Shown: positions 1 to 8,498, counted from the first letter of the stretch. The stretch: DNA of 27,129 nt from Phycisphaerales bacterium UBA2421 (GCA_002343075.1 DDRH01000067.1:97853-124981), one strand, 5' to 3'. Translations and numbers: made by a program. Notes: a model not told the origin generated them from the letters alone.

Positions 1-846
1 TACCCAGCCCACCGCCCCGCCACTCCAGCAGAGATCGCCGCCGCCGCTCGGTGGGTGCGAGATGAGTTTCCAGTGGCCGATTACATTGACTCGTGGTCGT
101 TAATCTACACCTATCCGTGGATGGCCAAGTTGCTGAGCCGGCACGTCGCCCCGGGCGCGCGGATTCTTGATTTCGGTTCAGGCCCCGGCGATGTGTCGGC
201 GTTTCTGTCAAAAATCGGCTACCGCTGCACCGCCGCCGACGACTTGCAGGATCCCTGGCACCTCAAAGACGATAACACCACGAAGATCCTCGACTTCAAT
301 CGCCGTGCGGGCGTTGAGTTTAGGGTGCTAAAGCAGGACGATGCCTGGCCGTGGCCTGAGCCAGCGTTTGATTTGATGCTCGCACATCATGTTTTTGAGC
401 ACATCCAGAATTCGCCCCGGCCGCTCCTGAACCTGTTAATCGGTGCCGTTAAGCCGGGAGGATTACTGGTGATTTGTGTTCCCAATGCGGCCAACCTTCG
501 GAAACGAATTGCGCTGCTCCGCGGGCGAACAAACTATCCTCCTTACGTTCATTTTTTCTGGAACGAGGGCACCTGGCGCGGGCATGTGCGCGAGTACGTT
601 CGCAGCGATCTGGAAGAGATGGCACGGTTTAGCGGCCTGCAGCAGGTGGAGTTGGGCACTTACGATTACCTGGCCGGCTCGGTTTCGGGGTTGAAGCGGA
701 AGCTGTGGAACGTAGCAACGACGTTCGTTCCCTCTGGGCGTGATTCCTGGTATCTGGTTATGCGCAAGCCCGAGGGTTGGCAGGCCCCCACGACGCTTGA
801 CCCCGCCGACCCCGCTGCCGCGCGATTGGCACGCATTTTTCATTGA
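1..846 (+). CDS. Class I SAM-dependent methyltransferase (5' partial)
   Basis: The protein has the class I (Rossmann) methyltransferase fold signature. ILDFGSGPGD is motif I for SAM binding, AADD sits near the acidic end of strand 2, FDLMLAHHVFEH is the motif IV region, and LLNLLIGAVKPGGLLVI is the post-motif typical of the Methyltransf_11/23 families. The frame stays open to base 1, reading YPAHRPATPAEIAAAARWV before the first possible GTG at 55, so the gene probably begins upstream of the window. It ends with TGA at 844-846. The substrate cannot be told from the sequence; relatives modify lipids, sugars, quinones or small metabolites. No neighbour on the same strand helps, and the next gene is convergent. 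Confidence is high for the fold and low for the role. Confidence 0.85.
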   Translation, partial: YPAHRPATPAEIAAAARWVRDEFPVADYIDSWSLIYTYPWMAKLLSRHVAPGARILDFGSGPGDVSAFLSKIGYRCTAADDLQDPWHLKDDNTTKILDFNRRAGVEFRVLKQDDAWPWPEPAFDLMLAHHVFEHIQNSPRPLLNLLIGAVKPGGLLVICVPNAANLRKRIALLRGRTNYPPYVHFFWNEGTWRGHVREYVRSDLEEMARFSGLQQVELGTYDYLAGSVSGLKRKLWNVATTFVPSGRDSWYLVMRKPEGWQAPTTLDPADPAAARLARIFH

Positions 847-976
847 GCACCGTCCTCGGCGAGCGCCGTCATCGGCCCGCGATTGAGAACCACGAATGAA
901 CGATTCCGCGGAAACAGTGACGCAACCACCAGCGCAAGCGCGGCAGTCAACACGCTATGTGGCTTGCTCATGCCCA

Positions 977-1741
977 TCACGGGCGTTGCGACTGCGTGGT
1001 CGGCGGCGCAGAAGGCCCACCTACGATCGCCCCCTGGCCCATCGGACCAAACCGCCGGAGAAATGCAACAAACTGCGAAGTCTCTTCCTCGAGCCGCTGA
1101 TACTGGACCTCTACCTGTGATTCGATGTTCTTCCGATCGGCTTCCAACTTTTCTTTTTCAGTCTCGAGCATCGTCTCCAGCTTCTCGATCCGTAGTTCAC
1201 GCTGCTTGAGACCCACCTCTACCAACTCCTTCACCTTTGCCAGCAATCGCTTCTTAACCTCTTCATCGCCCCCGCTGCGATTGAACTCCCTGCGGAGGCT
1301 CATGAACTCGTCGCGCAGCCGCATCTGCTGTGCCAGCACCTCGTAAAGGCGTTCGTCGCCAGACTTCCTGGCATCAAGCATAAGCTTGAACCCCATCTGC
1401 ATTCGCGGCGGCATGCGCCGCTGGCGCTCCTCGGGCATTCGCGACCAGAGTCGATCAAGATTGGGCATGTTCTGCTCAATAAACGCCAGCGCTTCGCTCA
1501 TCTCATCATCCGTCAATTGCCGGGACGGCGCAGTGCGGCGCTGTGGCGCGGTCGCGGGATCATTGGCGGTGCCCGCCGCAGGGTCGGTCGCGGGGTTGGT
1601 CGCGCCGTCTTCGGAGTCTGCGCCGTAAATCCGGTCGGCATCGGCAGCAACGGGTCTTCCTTGTGCCAGAACAAGATTCCCGGCGCCCATCGCTAACGTG
1701 AGCGCAACCACCAGTCCGAATCGGATTCGAATGTCTTTCAT
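977..1741 (-). CDS. Exported coiled-coil protein, third gene of a sigma/anti-sigma operon
   Basis: I do not recognise a named family. The 254-residue product starts with a clear Sec signal peptide: a basic start, a hydrophobic stretch at about residues 8-26, and a likely cut after VLAQ. A low-complexity Ala/Thr/Pro/Asp linker covers about 30-75. A helical, charged region of about 135-225, rich in Glu, Lys, Arg and Leu, is expected to form a coiled coil. The C-terminal tail is Gly/Pro-rich. Its ATG overlaps the stop of the anti-sigma gene by four bases (ATGA at 1738-1741), so it is probably translated by coupling. Position suggests a periplasmic partner or target of the ECF system, perhaps sensing or envelope-related. 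That role is inference. Confidence 0.75.
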   Translation of the reverse strand: MKDIRIRFGLVVALTLAMGAGNLVLAQGRPVAADADRIYGADSEDGATNPATDPAAGTANDPATAPQRRTAPSRQLTDDEMSEALAFIEQNMPNLDRLWSRMPEERQRRMPPRMQMGFKLMLDARKSGDERLYEVLAQQMRLRDEFMSLRREFNRSGGDEEVKKRLLAKVKELVEVGLKQRELRIEKLETMLETEKEKLEADRKNIESQVEVQYQRLEEETSQFVAFLRRFGPMGQGAIVGGPSAPPTTQSQRP

Positions 1742-2310
1742 TGAAGTGCCCTTGATAATGCGATCAGCTTGCTCATTTCTTCTTCCAGTTCGCCAAACGA
1801 GTCGCTGTCGCGCACGGCCAGTTCGATATCGGGTGCCGCTTCATTGTCGTCGGGCGCATCCCAGACCGGCATGCGCGGCGTATCGCTGTCGTCGTGGTGC
1901 GCCAGCGTGCCGTCGGCGTTTCGATCAAACGAGAGGTACCACAGCCCAAGCCCCACCAGCACAACCGCGGCCGCGGTCAATGGGTAGAGCCAGAATGGTA
2001 CACGGCGAACTCTCAGCCGCGCGCTCTGGGGAGTCTGATTGATCGAACGGTCGATATGCCATTGTCGGAGCGATCGAACCGTCTCCCGTTCCGCCGAACG
2101 AAGCCGCACCTCAATTGGCTCGGCCGCATCAAGACCCGCAAGGCCCTGGTTGAGAGACGAATCTGCCTCTCGCAGCGCCGCCAGATGGTCACGAAGGTCA
2201 GCATCGGCCTCCAGACGCTTTTCGAGCGCCTGCCTCGGTGCCGGGGGCATTTCGTTCGCAAGATAGAGCAGCAACTGCGCTTGCTCGGGATTGTCGTCTA
2301 CATCGTTCAT
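1738..2310 (-). CDS. Anti-sigma factor-like single-pass membrane protein
   Basis: This 190-residue protein lies directly behind the ECF sigma gene and overlaps it by four bases. Residues 1-100 are acidic then basic and helical, consistent with a cytoplasmic sigma-binding part. Residues 106-127 (start VPFWLYPLTAAAVVLVGLGL) form one transmembrane helix. Residues 128-190 are acidic and would lie outside the membrane. The usual zinc anti-sigma signature HxxxCxxC is absent; there is no cysteine at all. The anti-sigma assignment therefore rests on gene order, size and topology rather than on a motif. It would hold the sigma factor at the membrane until an envelope signal arrives. An alternative is an unrelated membrane protein co-transcribed with the sigma factor. 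Confidence 0.7.
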   Translation of the reverse strand: MNDVDDNPEQAQLLLYLANEMPPAPRQALEKRLEADADLRDHLAALREADSSLNQGLAGLDAAEPIEVRLRSAERETVRSLRQWHIDRSINQTPQSARLRVRRVPFWLYPLTAAAVVLVGLGLWYLSFDRNADGTLAHHDDSDTPRMPVWDAPDDNEAAPDIELAVRDSDSFGELEEEMSKLIALSRALQ

Positions 2311-2903
2311 GCGGTTCTTGGCTCTTCAAGCAGTTGTTTGAGTCTGACCATGGCCTTGTGCATACGGCCCAAGGCAGTGTTGAGCGGGCAGCCGAGCATC
2401 TCGGCGATTTCGACGAACTTCATTTCGCTATAGTACCTCAGCAGCAACACCTGTCGCTGCGAATCTGGCAACTGGTCAATGGCCCAGCGAAGCTTCTCGA
2501 CGTGCTCAGCCGTTTCTGGCACAGCCGCGGCATCGGCTGCCTCGGTTTCCGTGACCAGTCGCAAGCCATCATAGGCTCGATGCTCGCGTCCCTTTGATCG
2601 CCACAGATCATTTGACTTATTGGTGGCGATGCGAAACAGCCACGCCTTAAAGCCACCCGGCCCCGCGCCGCTGGTGAACTTGTCCAGGTGTTCAAGCACG
2701 CTCAGCCAGGTCTGCTGATAAACGTCCTCGGCCACCTGCTCGCTGCGCGTGAGTCGCTGCAGGTAGCGAAGCAGTTGCTCCGAGTACCGCCTGGCCAGCG
2801 ACTCACCCGCGATCACATCGCCGTCGCGCAATCGACGGGCGAGCAATTCATCTGTCAATTGCTCGCCGGCCGGCTCGGTTGTGCGAACAAATGTCACCGC
2901 CAT
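2307..2903 (-). CDS. ECF-family RNA polymerase sigma factor
   Basis: The 198-residue protein has the two-domain ECF layout. Sigma region 2 is at about 34-104, with VAEDVYQQTWLSVLEHLDKF and FKAWLFRIATNKSNDLWR. A linker follows, then sigma region 4 at about 138-192, with LPDSQRQVLLLRYYSEMKFV and a helix-turn-helix around EIAEMLGCPLNTALGRMHKA. It would direct RNA polymerase to a regulon that commonly includes its own operon. It is first in a three-gene minus-strand operon, and its TGA overlaps the ATG of the anti-sigma-like gene (ATGA). I found no clear autoregulatory -35/-10 pair upstream of 2903. Length and motifs fit the planctomycete and related ECF groups; the exact subgroup cannot be set by eye. 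Confidence 0.92.
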   Translation of the reverse strand: MAVTFVRTTEPAGEQLTDELLARRLRDGDVIAGESLARRYSEQLLRYLQRLTRSEQVAEDVYQQTWLSVLEHLDKFTSGAGPGGFKAWLFRIATNKSNDLWRSKGREHRAYDGLRLVTETEAADAAAVPETAEHVEKLRWAIDQLPDSQRQVLLLRYYSEMKFVEIAEMLGCPLNTALGRMHKAMVRLKQLLEEPRTA

Positions 2904-2992
2904 ACGATCAATCCGGCCTTCACCCTCTACAACGCACTGAACGCCCCATTATTTCCCATCAATGCACCGAATCGTGCCTGAGATAAACCCGT

Positions 2993-4522
2993 TCATTTAC
3001 GCGACTTACGTCGCTTGACCGGCGATGCCCGCGCGACCCGCTTTACCGGACGGCTCACTTCAGGCTTAAACGCATCCCGGTCTGCCCCCGCCGGGGGCTT
3101 GGGCACGGTGCCGCGCGCTTCTTTTCCACGCACATGCAGCCGGATCGGCACTTCCGGGTAGGGCAGCAACTCACGCAACCGGTTCACCAGGTATCGCTGG
3201 TAGGACGTCGGGAAGTTATCTTCATGATTCACCTTGAGCACAATTGTCGGCGGCGACACATCGATCTGCGTGGCGTAATACACTTTCGGCCGCTGTCCCT
3301 TTTTCGTCGCCGGGGCGCGCTCGCTGAGTGCCTGCTTGAGGGCATCATTCAGCTTGCTCGTGGTCATGCGCTGGCTGGCCTGCTTGAAGAGATGCTGCGC
3401 TAAGTCAACGAGTGCCCGCACATTGCGGCCGTCTCGCGCGGTAATGAACGCGATCGGCGCGTAATCCAGGTGCCGCAATGACTTGGTGAGGTACTCGCCG
3501 TATTTCTCCATTAACACATCATCCCGCAGAGGCTCGCCGGGTAGCTGATTTCTCAATGCCTTGGCAATATCCCACTTGTTCACCACCAATATCACCGGCT
3601 TGTGCTGTTCGACGATGTACGAGGCAAGCTTCTTATCAGGTTCGCTCACATCCTCCGCAGAATCGATCAACTGCAGCACCACATCCGCCCGGCGAATCGA
3701 CCGTTCGGCGCGATGGAAACTGTAGAACTCAATATCATCGTTCACCATATGGCGCTTCTTGCGCACGCCGGCCGTGTCGATGACCACGAGCGTCTTGCCT
3801 TCTTTCTCAAATCGCACGTCAACGCTGTCGCGGGTGGTTCCGGGCACTTCGCTGACAATCACCCGGTCACTTTCCCCCGCTTTGCCCGGACCGCGCCTGT
3901 CGGCGTTCTCGCCTTCGAACAGCTTCGCAATCGCGTTCACCAGCGTGCTCTTGCCGGCGTTCCGCTTACCCACGATCGCAATGTGCATCTGGGGCGACGG
4001 CAGATCCTTCGGTGCCTTGCTCAAATCAACCGCAGCCACGACCTGTTCCGCGAGCACATCGAGCTGCCGGCGATTGATGGCGCTGACGGCGATCGGCGTG
4101 CCAAAGCCCAGCCGTGCGAAGTCTGCCGCGACGGTCTCCATCTTTGCGTTATCTGCCTTGTTGGCGACGAAAATGACCTTTGACGCGAGCTTGCGCAGCA
4201 GTTGGGCTATCTGTTCGTCGCCTGCAGTCAGCCCTGCGGTGCAGTCTACGATGAACATCACCGCATCGGCCCGCGCCATCGCGATTTCAATCTGATGCTT
4301 GATATGATCGGTCAGCCCCTGATCGTCGTGAAAACCATACCCGCCGGTGTCAACAAGCTCGGTCCATTTGCCGCCGACATGCCACGGCGTGGAGATACGG
4401 TCGCGCGTCACACCGGGCATATCCTGCACGATGCTGATGCGCCGGCCCGTGAGTGCATTGAGCAGTGATGATTTGCCTACATTGGGCCTTCCGACGATTG
4501 CAATAACGGGCATTCTAGCCAT
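2993..4522 (-). CDS. der: Ribosome biogenesis GTPase Der (EngA)
   Basis: Der is a tandem-GTPase factor for 50S subunit maturation in the cytoplasm. From the ATG at 4522 the product is 509 residues. G domain 1 has GRPNVGKS (11-18), DTGG (58-61) and NKAD (121-124). G domain 2 has a variant G1 loop GKRNAGKS (185-192), DTAG (249-252) and NKWD (315-318). A KH-like C-terminal domain follows, ending in a basic tail. An insertion at about 202-221, rich in Gly, Asp, Arg and Lys, sits between the second G1 and G2 motifs. The frame runs open upstream to 4777, but that extension overlaps the neighbouring O-methyltransferase gene and is composition-driven. Conserved sequence starts at MPVIAIVGRPNVGKS, so 4522 or the in-frame ATG at 4513 is the real start. 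Neither has a strong ribosome binding site. Confidence 0.95.
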   Translation of the reverse strand: MARMPVIAIVGRPNVGKSSLLNALTGRRISIVQDMPGVTRDRISTPWHVGGKWTELVDTGGYGFHDDQGLTDHIKHQIEIAMARADAVMFIVDCTAGLTAGDEQIAQLLRKLASKVIFVANKADNAKMETVAADFARLGFGTPIAVSAINRRQLDVLAEQVVAAVDLSKAPKDLPSPQMHIAIVGKRNAGKSTLVNAIAKLFEGENADRRGPGKAGESDRVIVSEVPGTTRDSVDVRFEKEGKTLVVIDTAGVRKKRHMVNDDIEFYSFHRAERSIRRADVVLQLIDSAEDVSEPDKKLASYIVEQHKPVILVVNKWDIAKALRNQLPGEPLRDDVLMEKYGEYLTKSLRHLDYAPIAFITARDGRNVRALVDLAQHLFKQASQRMTTSKLNDALKQALSERAPATKKGQRPKVYYATQIDVSPPTIVLKVNHEDNFPTSYQRYLVNRLRELLPYPEVPIRLHVRGKEARGTVPKPPAGADRDAFKPEVSRPVKRVARASPVKRRKSRK

Positions 4523-4604
4523 TTGACAGGTTGTCGGCGTTCGGGCGTCGGCTGTCAAATCGCCGCGGGGCGCGACGCCGCCGGTGGTGTTACCCCCGGT
4601 TGTG

Positions 4605-5285
4605 CTACCCGCAGACGCGCACCAGCGCAAAGCCGTCGTACCCTTTCGCGCCCACCGTCTGAATGGCAGTCGCGCTGACGCTACCACTGCCGCCGACCAT
4701 CCTGTTAAACTCTTGAATGCCCTGAACGTCCGCATCGCGAGAGGCGGCGTCCGCCACGCGCCCGCTGCGGATGACATTATCGACGATGATGATGCTTCCC
4801 GGGCGCGACAACTTCAGTGCCCACTCGAAATAAATCGGCGTTGACTTCTTATCAGCGTCTATAAACACCAGATCAAATGGCCCGGCATTCTCGGCATGCA
4901 ACTGTGGCAGGATGTCACGCGCATCGCCGACGCACTGATTCACCCGGGCGCTTAACCCGGCGCGGTTGACGTTCTGTCGCGCCACCTCGGCATGGCGCGG
5001 ATCAAACTCAATCGTGAAGAGACTTCCGTCGGCTGGCAGTGCACGGGCCATCCAGATGGCGCTGTATCCGGCAAGCGTGCCGACTTCGAGCACCCGCCTG
5101 GCCGCCAGCATCTGCACGAACAGTTGCAGCAACTTCCCCTGCGCCGCCGAAACGCTGATCGCCGGCAGGCCCGCCGCTTTTGCGTCGATCTGCGTCTGCC
5201 GCAACACATCATCTTCGTTAATGAGCGTCGAGACGATGTACTCGTCCACCGCCCGGAACAGTTCAGTCGTCATCGCCGCTGTCAT
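4605..5285 (-). CDS. O-methyltransferase of the caffeoyl-CoA OMT family
   Basis: This 226-residue protein matches the Methyltransf_3 (caffeoyl-CoA/catechol O-methyltransferase) family in length and motifs. The SAM-binding motif VLEVGTLAGYS is at 65-75. The acidic residue of TIEFDP (91-96) would hold the SAM ribose. FIDADKK (141-147) supplies metal-binding Asp residues, and VDN (168-170) is the third metal ligand region. It would transfer a methyl group to a hydroxyl, often a catechol, with a divalent metal. Bacterial members are mostly of unknown substrate. It is on the same strand as der with an 82-base gap, and is divergent from the CBS gene. The start at 5285 lacks a good ribosome binding site; an in-frame ATG at 5273 is possible. 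Confidence 0.9.
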   Translation of the reverse strand: MTAAMTTELFRAVDEYIVSTLINEDDVLRQTQIDAKAAGLPAISVSAAQGKLLQLFVQMLAARRVLEVGTLAGYSAIWMARALPADGSLFTIEFDPRHAEVARQNVNRAGLSARVNQCVGDARDILPQLHAENAGPFDLVFIDADKKSTPIYFEWALKLSRPGSIIIVDNVIRSGRVADAASRDADVQGIQEFNRMVGGSGSVSATAIQTVGAKGYDGFALVRVCG

Positions 5286-5494
5286 ACCCGCTCGCGGGGC
5301 GATTTGTAGCGTGGAGATGCGATGATCGTGAAGTTTTTCTCGAACTCATGTTCCCGGACCTACATTGATATCTTTTTCACGATGTTGCATTTCATCCCGC
5401 AGCACAAGTAACCTTTCTATTGCCACTTCACAGGAGACGCGCTCGCGTCCGTGATCCGTCGCGGCCGGGGAGAAGGCTACGAAAGGAACTTCGC

Positions 5495-5932
5495 ATGCAC
5501 ACCGCAATCGACATCCTGCGAGAGAAGGGCGGTGGCGTTTACTGCACCACCGCCGCAGCACGCGTCATCGATGCCATTCATCAGATGAACCGCCACAAGA
5601 TCGGCGCGCTCGTCGTCATGGCCGATGAACACGTCGCCGGAATCTTCACCGAACGCGATGTACTCCGCAGGGTCATCGGCGAAGGCATTGACGCCCGCGA
5701 GTGCGCCGTCGGACAGGTTATGACCAGCGAAATCGTCCTCTGTCGCCCCGAAACACCCATGGACGAAGTCTCCGCAATCATGCAGCAGAAGCGCGTGCGA
5801 CATCTGCCGGTCATCGATCTCGATGGCCACCTGCATGGCATGATCAGCATCGGCGATGTCAACGCCTGTCACGCCTCCGAACAGGAGATGCAGATTCACT
5901 GCCTTAACGACTATATCTACGGCCGAGCCTGA
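5495..5932 (+). CDS. Two-CBS-domain protein
   Basis: The 145-residue protein is almost entirely a CBS pair (Bateman module). CBS1 lies at about 1-65, with the typical end GIFTERDVLRR. CBS2 lies at about 75-128, with TPMDEVSAIM, RHLPVID and GMISIGDV. Such stand-alone pairs bind adenine nucleotides and often regulate a partner enzyme or channel; no partner is evident here. The ATG at 5495 is preferred over an in-frame upstream start at 5420. It has a good ribosome binding site (GAAAGGA at 5481-5487), and the extension is Arg-rich and unlike the family. A hairpin with a T-rich tail at 5966-6012 follows the stop, so it is probably monocistronic. The short tail LNDYIYGRA matches what I recall of this small family. 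Confidence 0.9.
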   Translation: MHTAIDILREKGGGVYCTTAAARVIDAIHQMNRHKIGALVVMADEHVAGIFTERDVLRRVIGEGIDARECAVGQVMTSEIVLCRPETPMDEVSAIMQQKRVRHLPVIDLDGHLHGMISIGDVNACHASEQEMQIHCLNDYIYGRA

Positions 5933-5965
5933 GCGCGGGTCTGCGGAGGACCAACGCTCAACACC

Positions 5966-6012
5966 AAGCCGCGGGGCAGTTATTCAACTCTCCGCGGCTT
6001 TGGTACTTTTTA
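5966..6012 (+). terminator. Putative intrinsic terminator after the CBS gene
   Basis: AAGCCGCGG at 5966-5974 pairs perfectly with CCGCGGCTT at 5992-6000, with a 17-base loop between them. TGGTACTTTTTA follows, which ends in a short T-run. It lies 34 bases after the CBS-gene stop. The loop is longer than ideal and the T-run begins five bases after the stem, so termination strength is uncertain. Confidence 0.6.
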
Positions 6013-6075
6013 CATTTCCCGGAGCGTCTCCGTGCGTTGAACGCCCCCGCCGTTCGGCTAACCTTGCATTCCAGC

Positions 6076-6822
6076 ATGCATAAACGTCCCGGCAGTCGCC
6101 CCACCCGCACGCAGCCCAGTCGCGCGCCCCGACATCTCACAAAGCCCCCGCTGCGCCTCCAGCCCACCACGCTCTGGGATTATCCTTCACAAGATTACGG
6201 CGACGCCCAGCAGGGCCTGCCCGGCTACAAGGGGGCCACTCCCAGCTATATCATCTGGAATCTCCTTCAACGTTACACAAACGAAAACGATCTCGTTGTC
6301 GATTGTTTCTGCGGCAGCGGCACCACGCTCGATGTCGCCCGCGACCTCAACCGCCGCGCCCTCGGGTATGATGTTCACCCCGCCCGCAAAGACATCTTCC
6401 GTGTCGACGCCCGCAAGCTTCCCCCCGAGCTCACCAGCAAAGTCGATTTCGTCTTCATCGATCCCCCCTACGGCACGCACTTGGATTATGGCAACGACCC
6501 GCGCGATATCGGCAAACTCGACGCCGCCGACCCCGCATACTACACAGCCATGGATCAGGTATTTTCAGAGATCCACCGCCTGCTCAAGCCCGCCCACCGC
6601 ATGGCGCTCTACGTCAGCGACAGCTACGTCCACGGCCAGGGCTTTCATCCCATCGGTTTTGGCCTCTTCTCTCTGCTGTGCAAGCGTTTCACCGCCATCG
6701 ATATCATCAGCGTGGTCCGCCACAACAAGACTCTGGAAATGGGCAACTACCGCAAAGCCGCCGAAGAGGGCAATTTCTTCCTTCGCGGGTTTAACTATTT
6801 GTTTGTGATGGAGAAGGTGTAG
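6076..6822 (+). CDS. Solitary N4/N6-type DNA methyltransferase-like protein
   Basis: The protein has the SAM motif I VVDCFCGSGTTLDVARDL (FCGSGTT at 78-84 counted from ATG 6076) and the catalytic amino-methyltransferase motif DPPY at 129-132. These are hallmarks of N6-adenine/N4-cytosine DNA methyltransferases (N6_N4_Mtase family). The order is motif I before motif IV, the reverse of the usual beta-class order. There is little room for a target recognition domain in about 248 residues. The C-terminal part (VVRHNKTLEMGNYRKAAEEG, then NFFLRGFNYLFVMEK) matches a conserved bacterial group I recall. No restriction enzyme gene adjoins it, so it may be an orphan epigenetic enzyme or may act on RNA. 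A TTG at 6037 could add 13 residues. No clear ribosome binding site decides the start. Confidence 0.82.
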   Translation: MHKRPGSRPTRTQPSRAPRHLTKPPLRLQPTTLWDYPSQDYGDAQQGLPGYKGATPSYIIWNLLQRYTNENDLVVDCFCGSGTTLDVARDLNRRALGYDVHPARKDIFRVDARKLPPELTSKVDFVFIDPPYGTHLDYGNDPRDIGKLDAADPAYYTAMDQVFSEIHRLLKPAHRMALYVSDSYVHGQGFHPIGFGLFSLLCKRFTAIDIISVVRHNKTLEMGNYRKAAEEGNFFLRGFNYLFVMEKV

Positions 6823-6883
6823 ACGTAGTTGTCGGTTGTTACTTGCCAGTATCGCAACCAAGATGCGATCAGAATCTGCCGCG

Positions 6884-6933
6884 GCAGCGGGGAGTTCTTG
6901 ACTGCGCGGGGCGGGCCTAGCTCTCCCCGCTGC
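6884..6933. repeat. 11-bp inverted repeat upstream of the sulfatase gene
   Basis: GCAGCGGGGAG at 6884-6894 and CTCCCCGCTGC at 6923-6933 are perfect inverted copies separated by 28 bases. They lie between the methyltransferase stop and the sulfatase promoter. There is no T-run on either side. The repeat could stabilise the 3' end of the methyltransferase transcript or act as a protein site. The remaining bases of the 6823-7073 gap show nothing else clear apart from the promoter candidate. Confidence 0.5.
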
Positions 6934-7003
6934 GTGTAAACGCACGGATGCCACCTGCGGTACTGTCGCTGCGCTGGAAATTTGGGGCGGTCCGTTTGGG
7001 GAG

Positions 7004-7032
7004 TTGTGATTGCACAGCGATTTGTAGATAAT
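7004..7032 (+). promoter_or_regulatory. Candidate sigma70-type promoter of the sulfatase gene
   Basis: TTGTGA at 7004-7009 (4 of 6 to TTGACA) is followed after 17 bases by GATAAT at 7027-7032 (5 of 6 to TATAAT). Transcription would start near 7039, about 35 bases before the ATG at 7074, which leaves room for the GGAG ribosome binding site at 7065-7068. This was found by eye only. Confidence 0.5.
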
Positions 7033-7073
7033 TCCACTTCGGGCTTGACCAAAATCATTCTTTTGGAGCGTGT

Positions 7074-8498
7074 ATGCGGCGAATCTTGTTGGCGGTGCTC
7101 GCGGGGATGTGCTTCGCAGGTTTCCTAGCGGTGTCGGCGGTGCAGGGGCAGGAGGTGCGGCCGCACATTCTTTACATCCTTGCAGACGACCTCGGATGGA
7201 AAGACATGGGATTTCAGGGGAGCCCCGACATCAAGACGCCCAACCTCGATCGCCTGGCCGGCGACGGGGTGCAACTTGACCAGTTTTATGTGCAGCCATT
7301 TTGTACGCCCAGCCGAGCCGCGCTGATGACGGGAAGGTACCCCTTCCGGTATGGGCTTCAGACGATCGTGATTCCCAGCCAGGGGACGTACGGCCTGTCA
7401 ACCGAGGAGCGGACGCTGCCCGAGATTTTGAAGGCCGCCGGGTATCGCACGGAGATGATCGGGAAGTGGCACCTGGGGCATGCCGACCGCAAGTACTGGC
7501 CCCGGCAGAGGGGTTTTGATTACCACTACGGGGCGGTTCTGGGCGAGATCGACTATTTCACCCGCGAAGCCCACCATGTGCTGGACTGGCAGCGGAACAA
7601 CGAAGAGGTGAAGGAGGAGGGATACAACACCCAGTTGATCGGTGCCGACGCCGTGCGGCGCATCGGTCAGCACGACCCGCAAACACCACTCTTCATGTAT
7701 CTCGCCTTTACAGCGGCACACACGCCCTACCAGGCGCTGCCTGAGTATCTTGAGAAGTTTGGCCACATTGAGGAGGAGACCCGCCGCACCTACGCCGCCA
7801 TGATTGCTTGCTTCGACGATGAATTGGGCAAAGTGCTCGACGCGCTGGAGGCGCGCGGAATGCGCCAGAATACGCTTATCATCTTTCACAGCGACAATGG
7901 CGGGACACGCGACGCGGCAATGACAGGGGAAAGCAAGGTCAAGGTTGTTCCGTGTGACAACGGCACCCTGCGGGCGGGAAAAGGATCGCTCTATGAGGGT
8001 GGGGTTCGAGTTCCGGCGATCGTCAATTGGCCCGGCAGGCTTCAACCGGCGAAGATCGGGGAGTTAATTCATGTCGTCGATATGCTCCCGACGATTGCGG
8101 GAGTGGCCTCGGCCACCACCGAGGGCACAAAGCCCCTGGATGGCATCAACGTCTGGCCGGCCATCGCCGAGGGCAAACCCTCCGGCCGGACGGAAATTAT
8201 TCACAATGTGGACCCCTTCGGAGGGGCTGTGCGCCAGGGCGAGTGGAAACTGGTTTGGAAGGCAGTGCTGCCGGCCAGGTTGGAGTTGTTCAACATCGCA
8301 GCCGACCCGGATGAGAAGCACAACGTAGCCGAGGCCAACCCGCAGGTGGTGGCCCGATTGCGCGCCCGAATCGAAGAGATGGTGGCGCAGTCTGAAAAGC
8401 CGCTGTTCATGTCCGCGGCGATGGACGCGGTGTTCAAGGGCATATTCGGTCCCGCGCCCATCCCCACCGATGAGCCTGGAGCCACCACAGAACCTTAA
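7074..8498 (+). CDS. Secreted arylsulfatase-type sulfatase
   Basis: This 474-residue sulfatase of the alkaline-phosphatase superfamily has a Sec signal peptide (residues 1-25, ending AVQGQ). ILADDLGW (35-42) supplies metal-binding Asp residues. CTPSR (77-81) is the CxPxR motif whose Cys is turned into formylglycine by the formylglycine-generating enzyme. GKWHLG (130-135) has the conserved Lys and His, and SDNGG (273-277) holds further metal ligands. The C-terminal subdomain begins near 380. It would hydrolyse sulfate esters outside the cytoplasm, most likely on sulfated polysaccharides, for which Planctomycetota are known. The exact substrate is not readable. The ATG at 7074 has GGAG at 7065-7068. 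The PEP-CTERM gene follows on the same strand after 307 bases. Confidence 0.95.
   Translation: MRRILLAVLAGMCFAGFLAVSAVQGQEVRPHILYILADDLGWKDMGFQGSPDIKTPNLDRLAGDGVQLDQFYVQPFCTPSRAALMTGRYPFRYGLQTIVIPSQGTYGLSTEERTLPEILKAAGYRTEMIGKWHLGHADRKYWPRQRGFDYHYGAVLGEIDYFTREAHHVLDWQRNNEEVKEEGYNTQLIGADAVRRIGQHDPQTPLFMYLAFTAAHTPYQALPEYLEKFGHIEEETRRTYAAMIACFDDELGKVLDALEARGMRQNTLIIFHSDNGGTRDAAMTGESKVKVVPCDNGTLRAGKGSLYEGGVRVPAIVNWPGRLQPAKIGELIHVVDMLPTIAGVASATTEGTKPLDGINVWPAIAEGKPSGRTEIIHNVDPFGGAVRQGEWKLVWKAVLPARLELFNIAADPDEKHNVAEANPQVVARLRARIEEMVAQSEKPLFMSAAMDAVFKGIFGPAPIPTDEPGATTEP

Noticed and set aside
3602..4183. 193-codon plus-strand open frame opposite der
   Set aside because: It is antisense to conserved Der sequence, has no ribosome binding site and shows no family-like motif; it results from codon bias of the real gene.
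4523..4777. N-terminal extension of Der
   Set aside because: It overlaps the O-methyltransferase gene, is low in family similarity and precedes the universal GTPase start.
6795..7058. 87-codon minus-strand frame covering the sulfatase promoter region
   Set aside because: No ribosome binding site or domain; it overlaps the 3' end of the methyltransferase gene and the promoter candidate.
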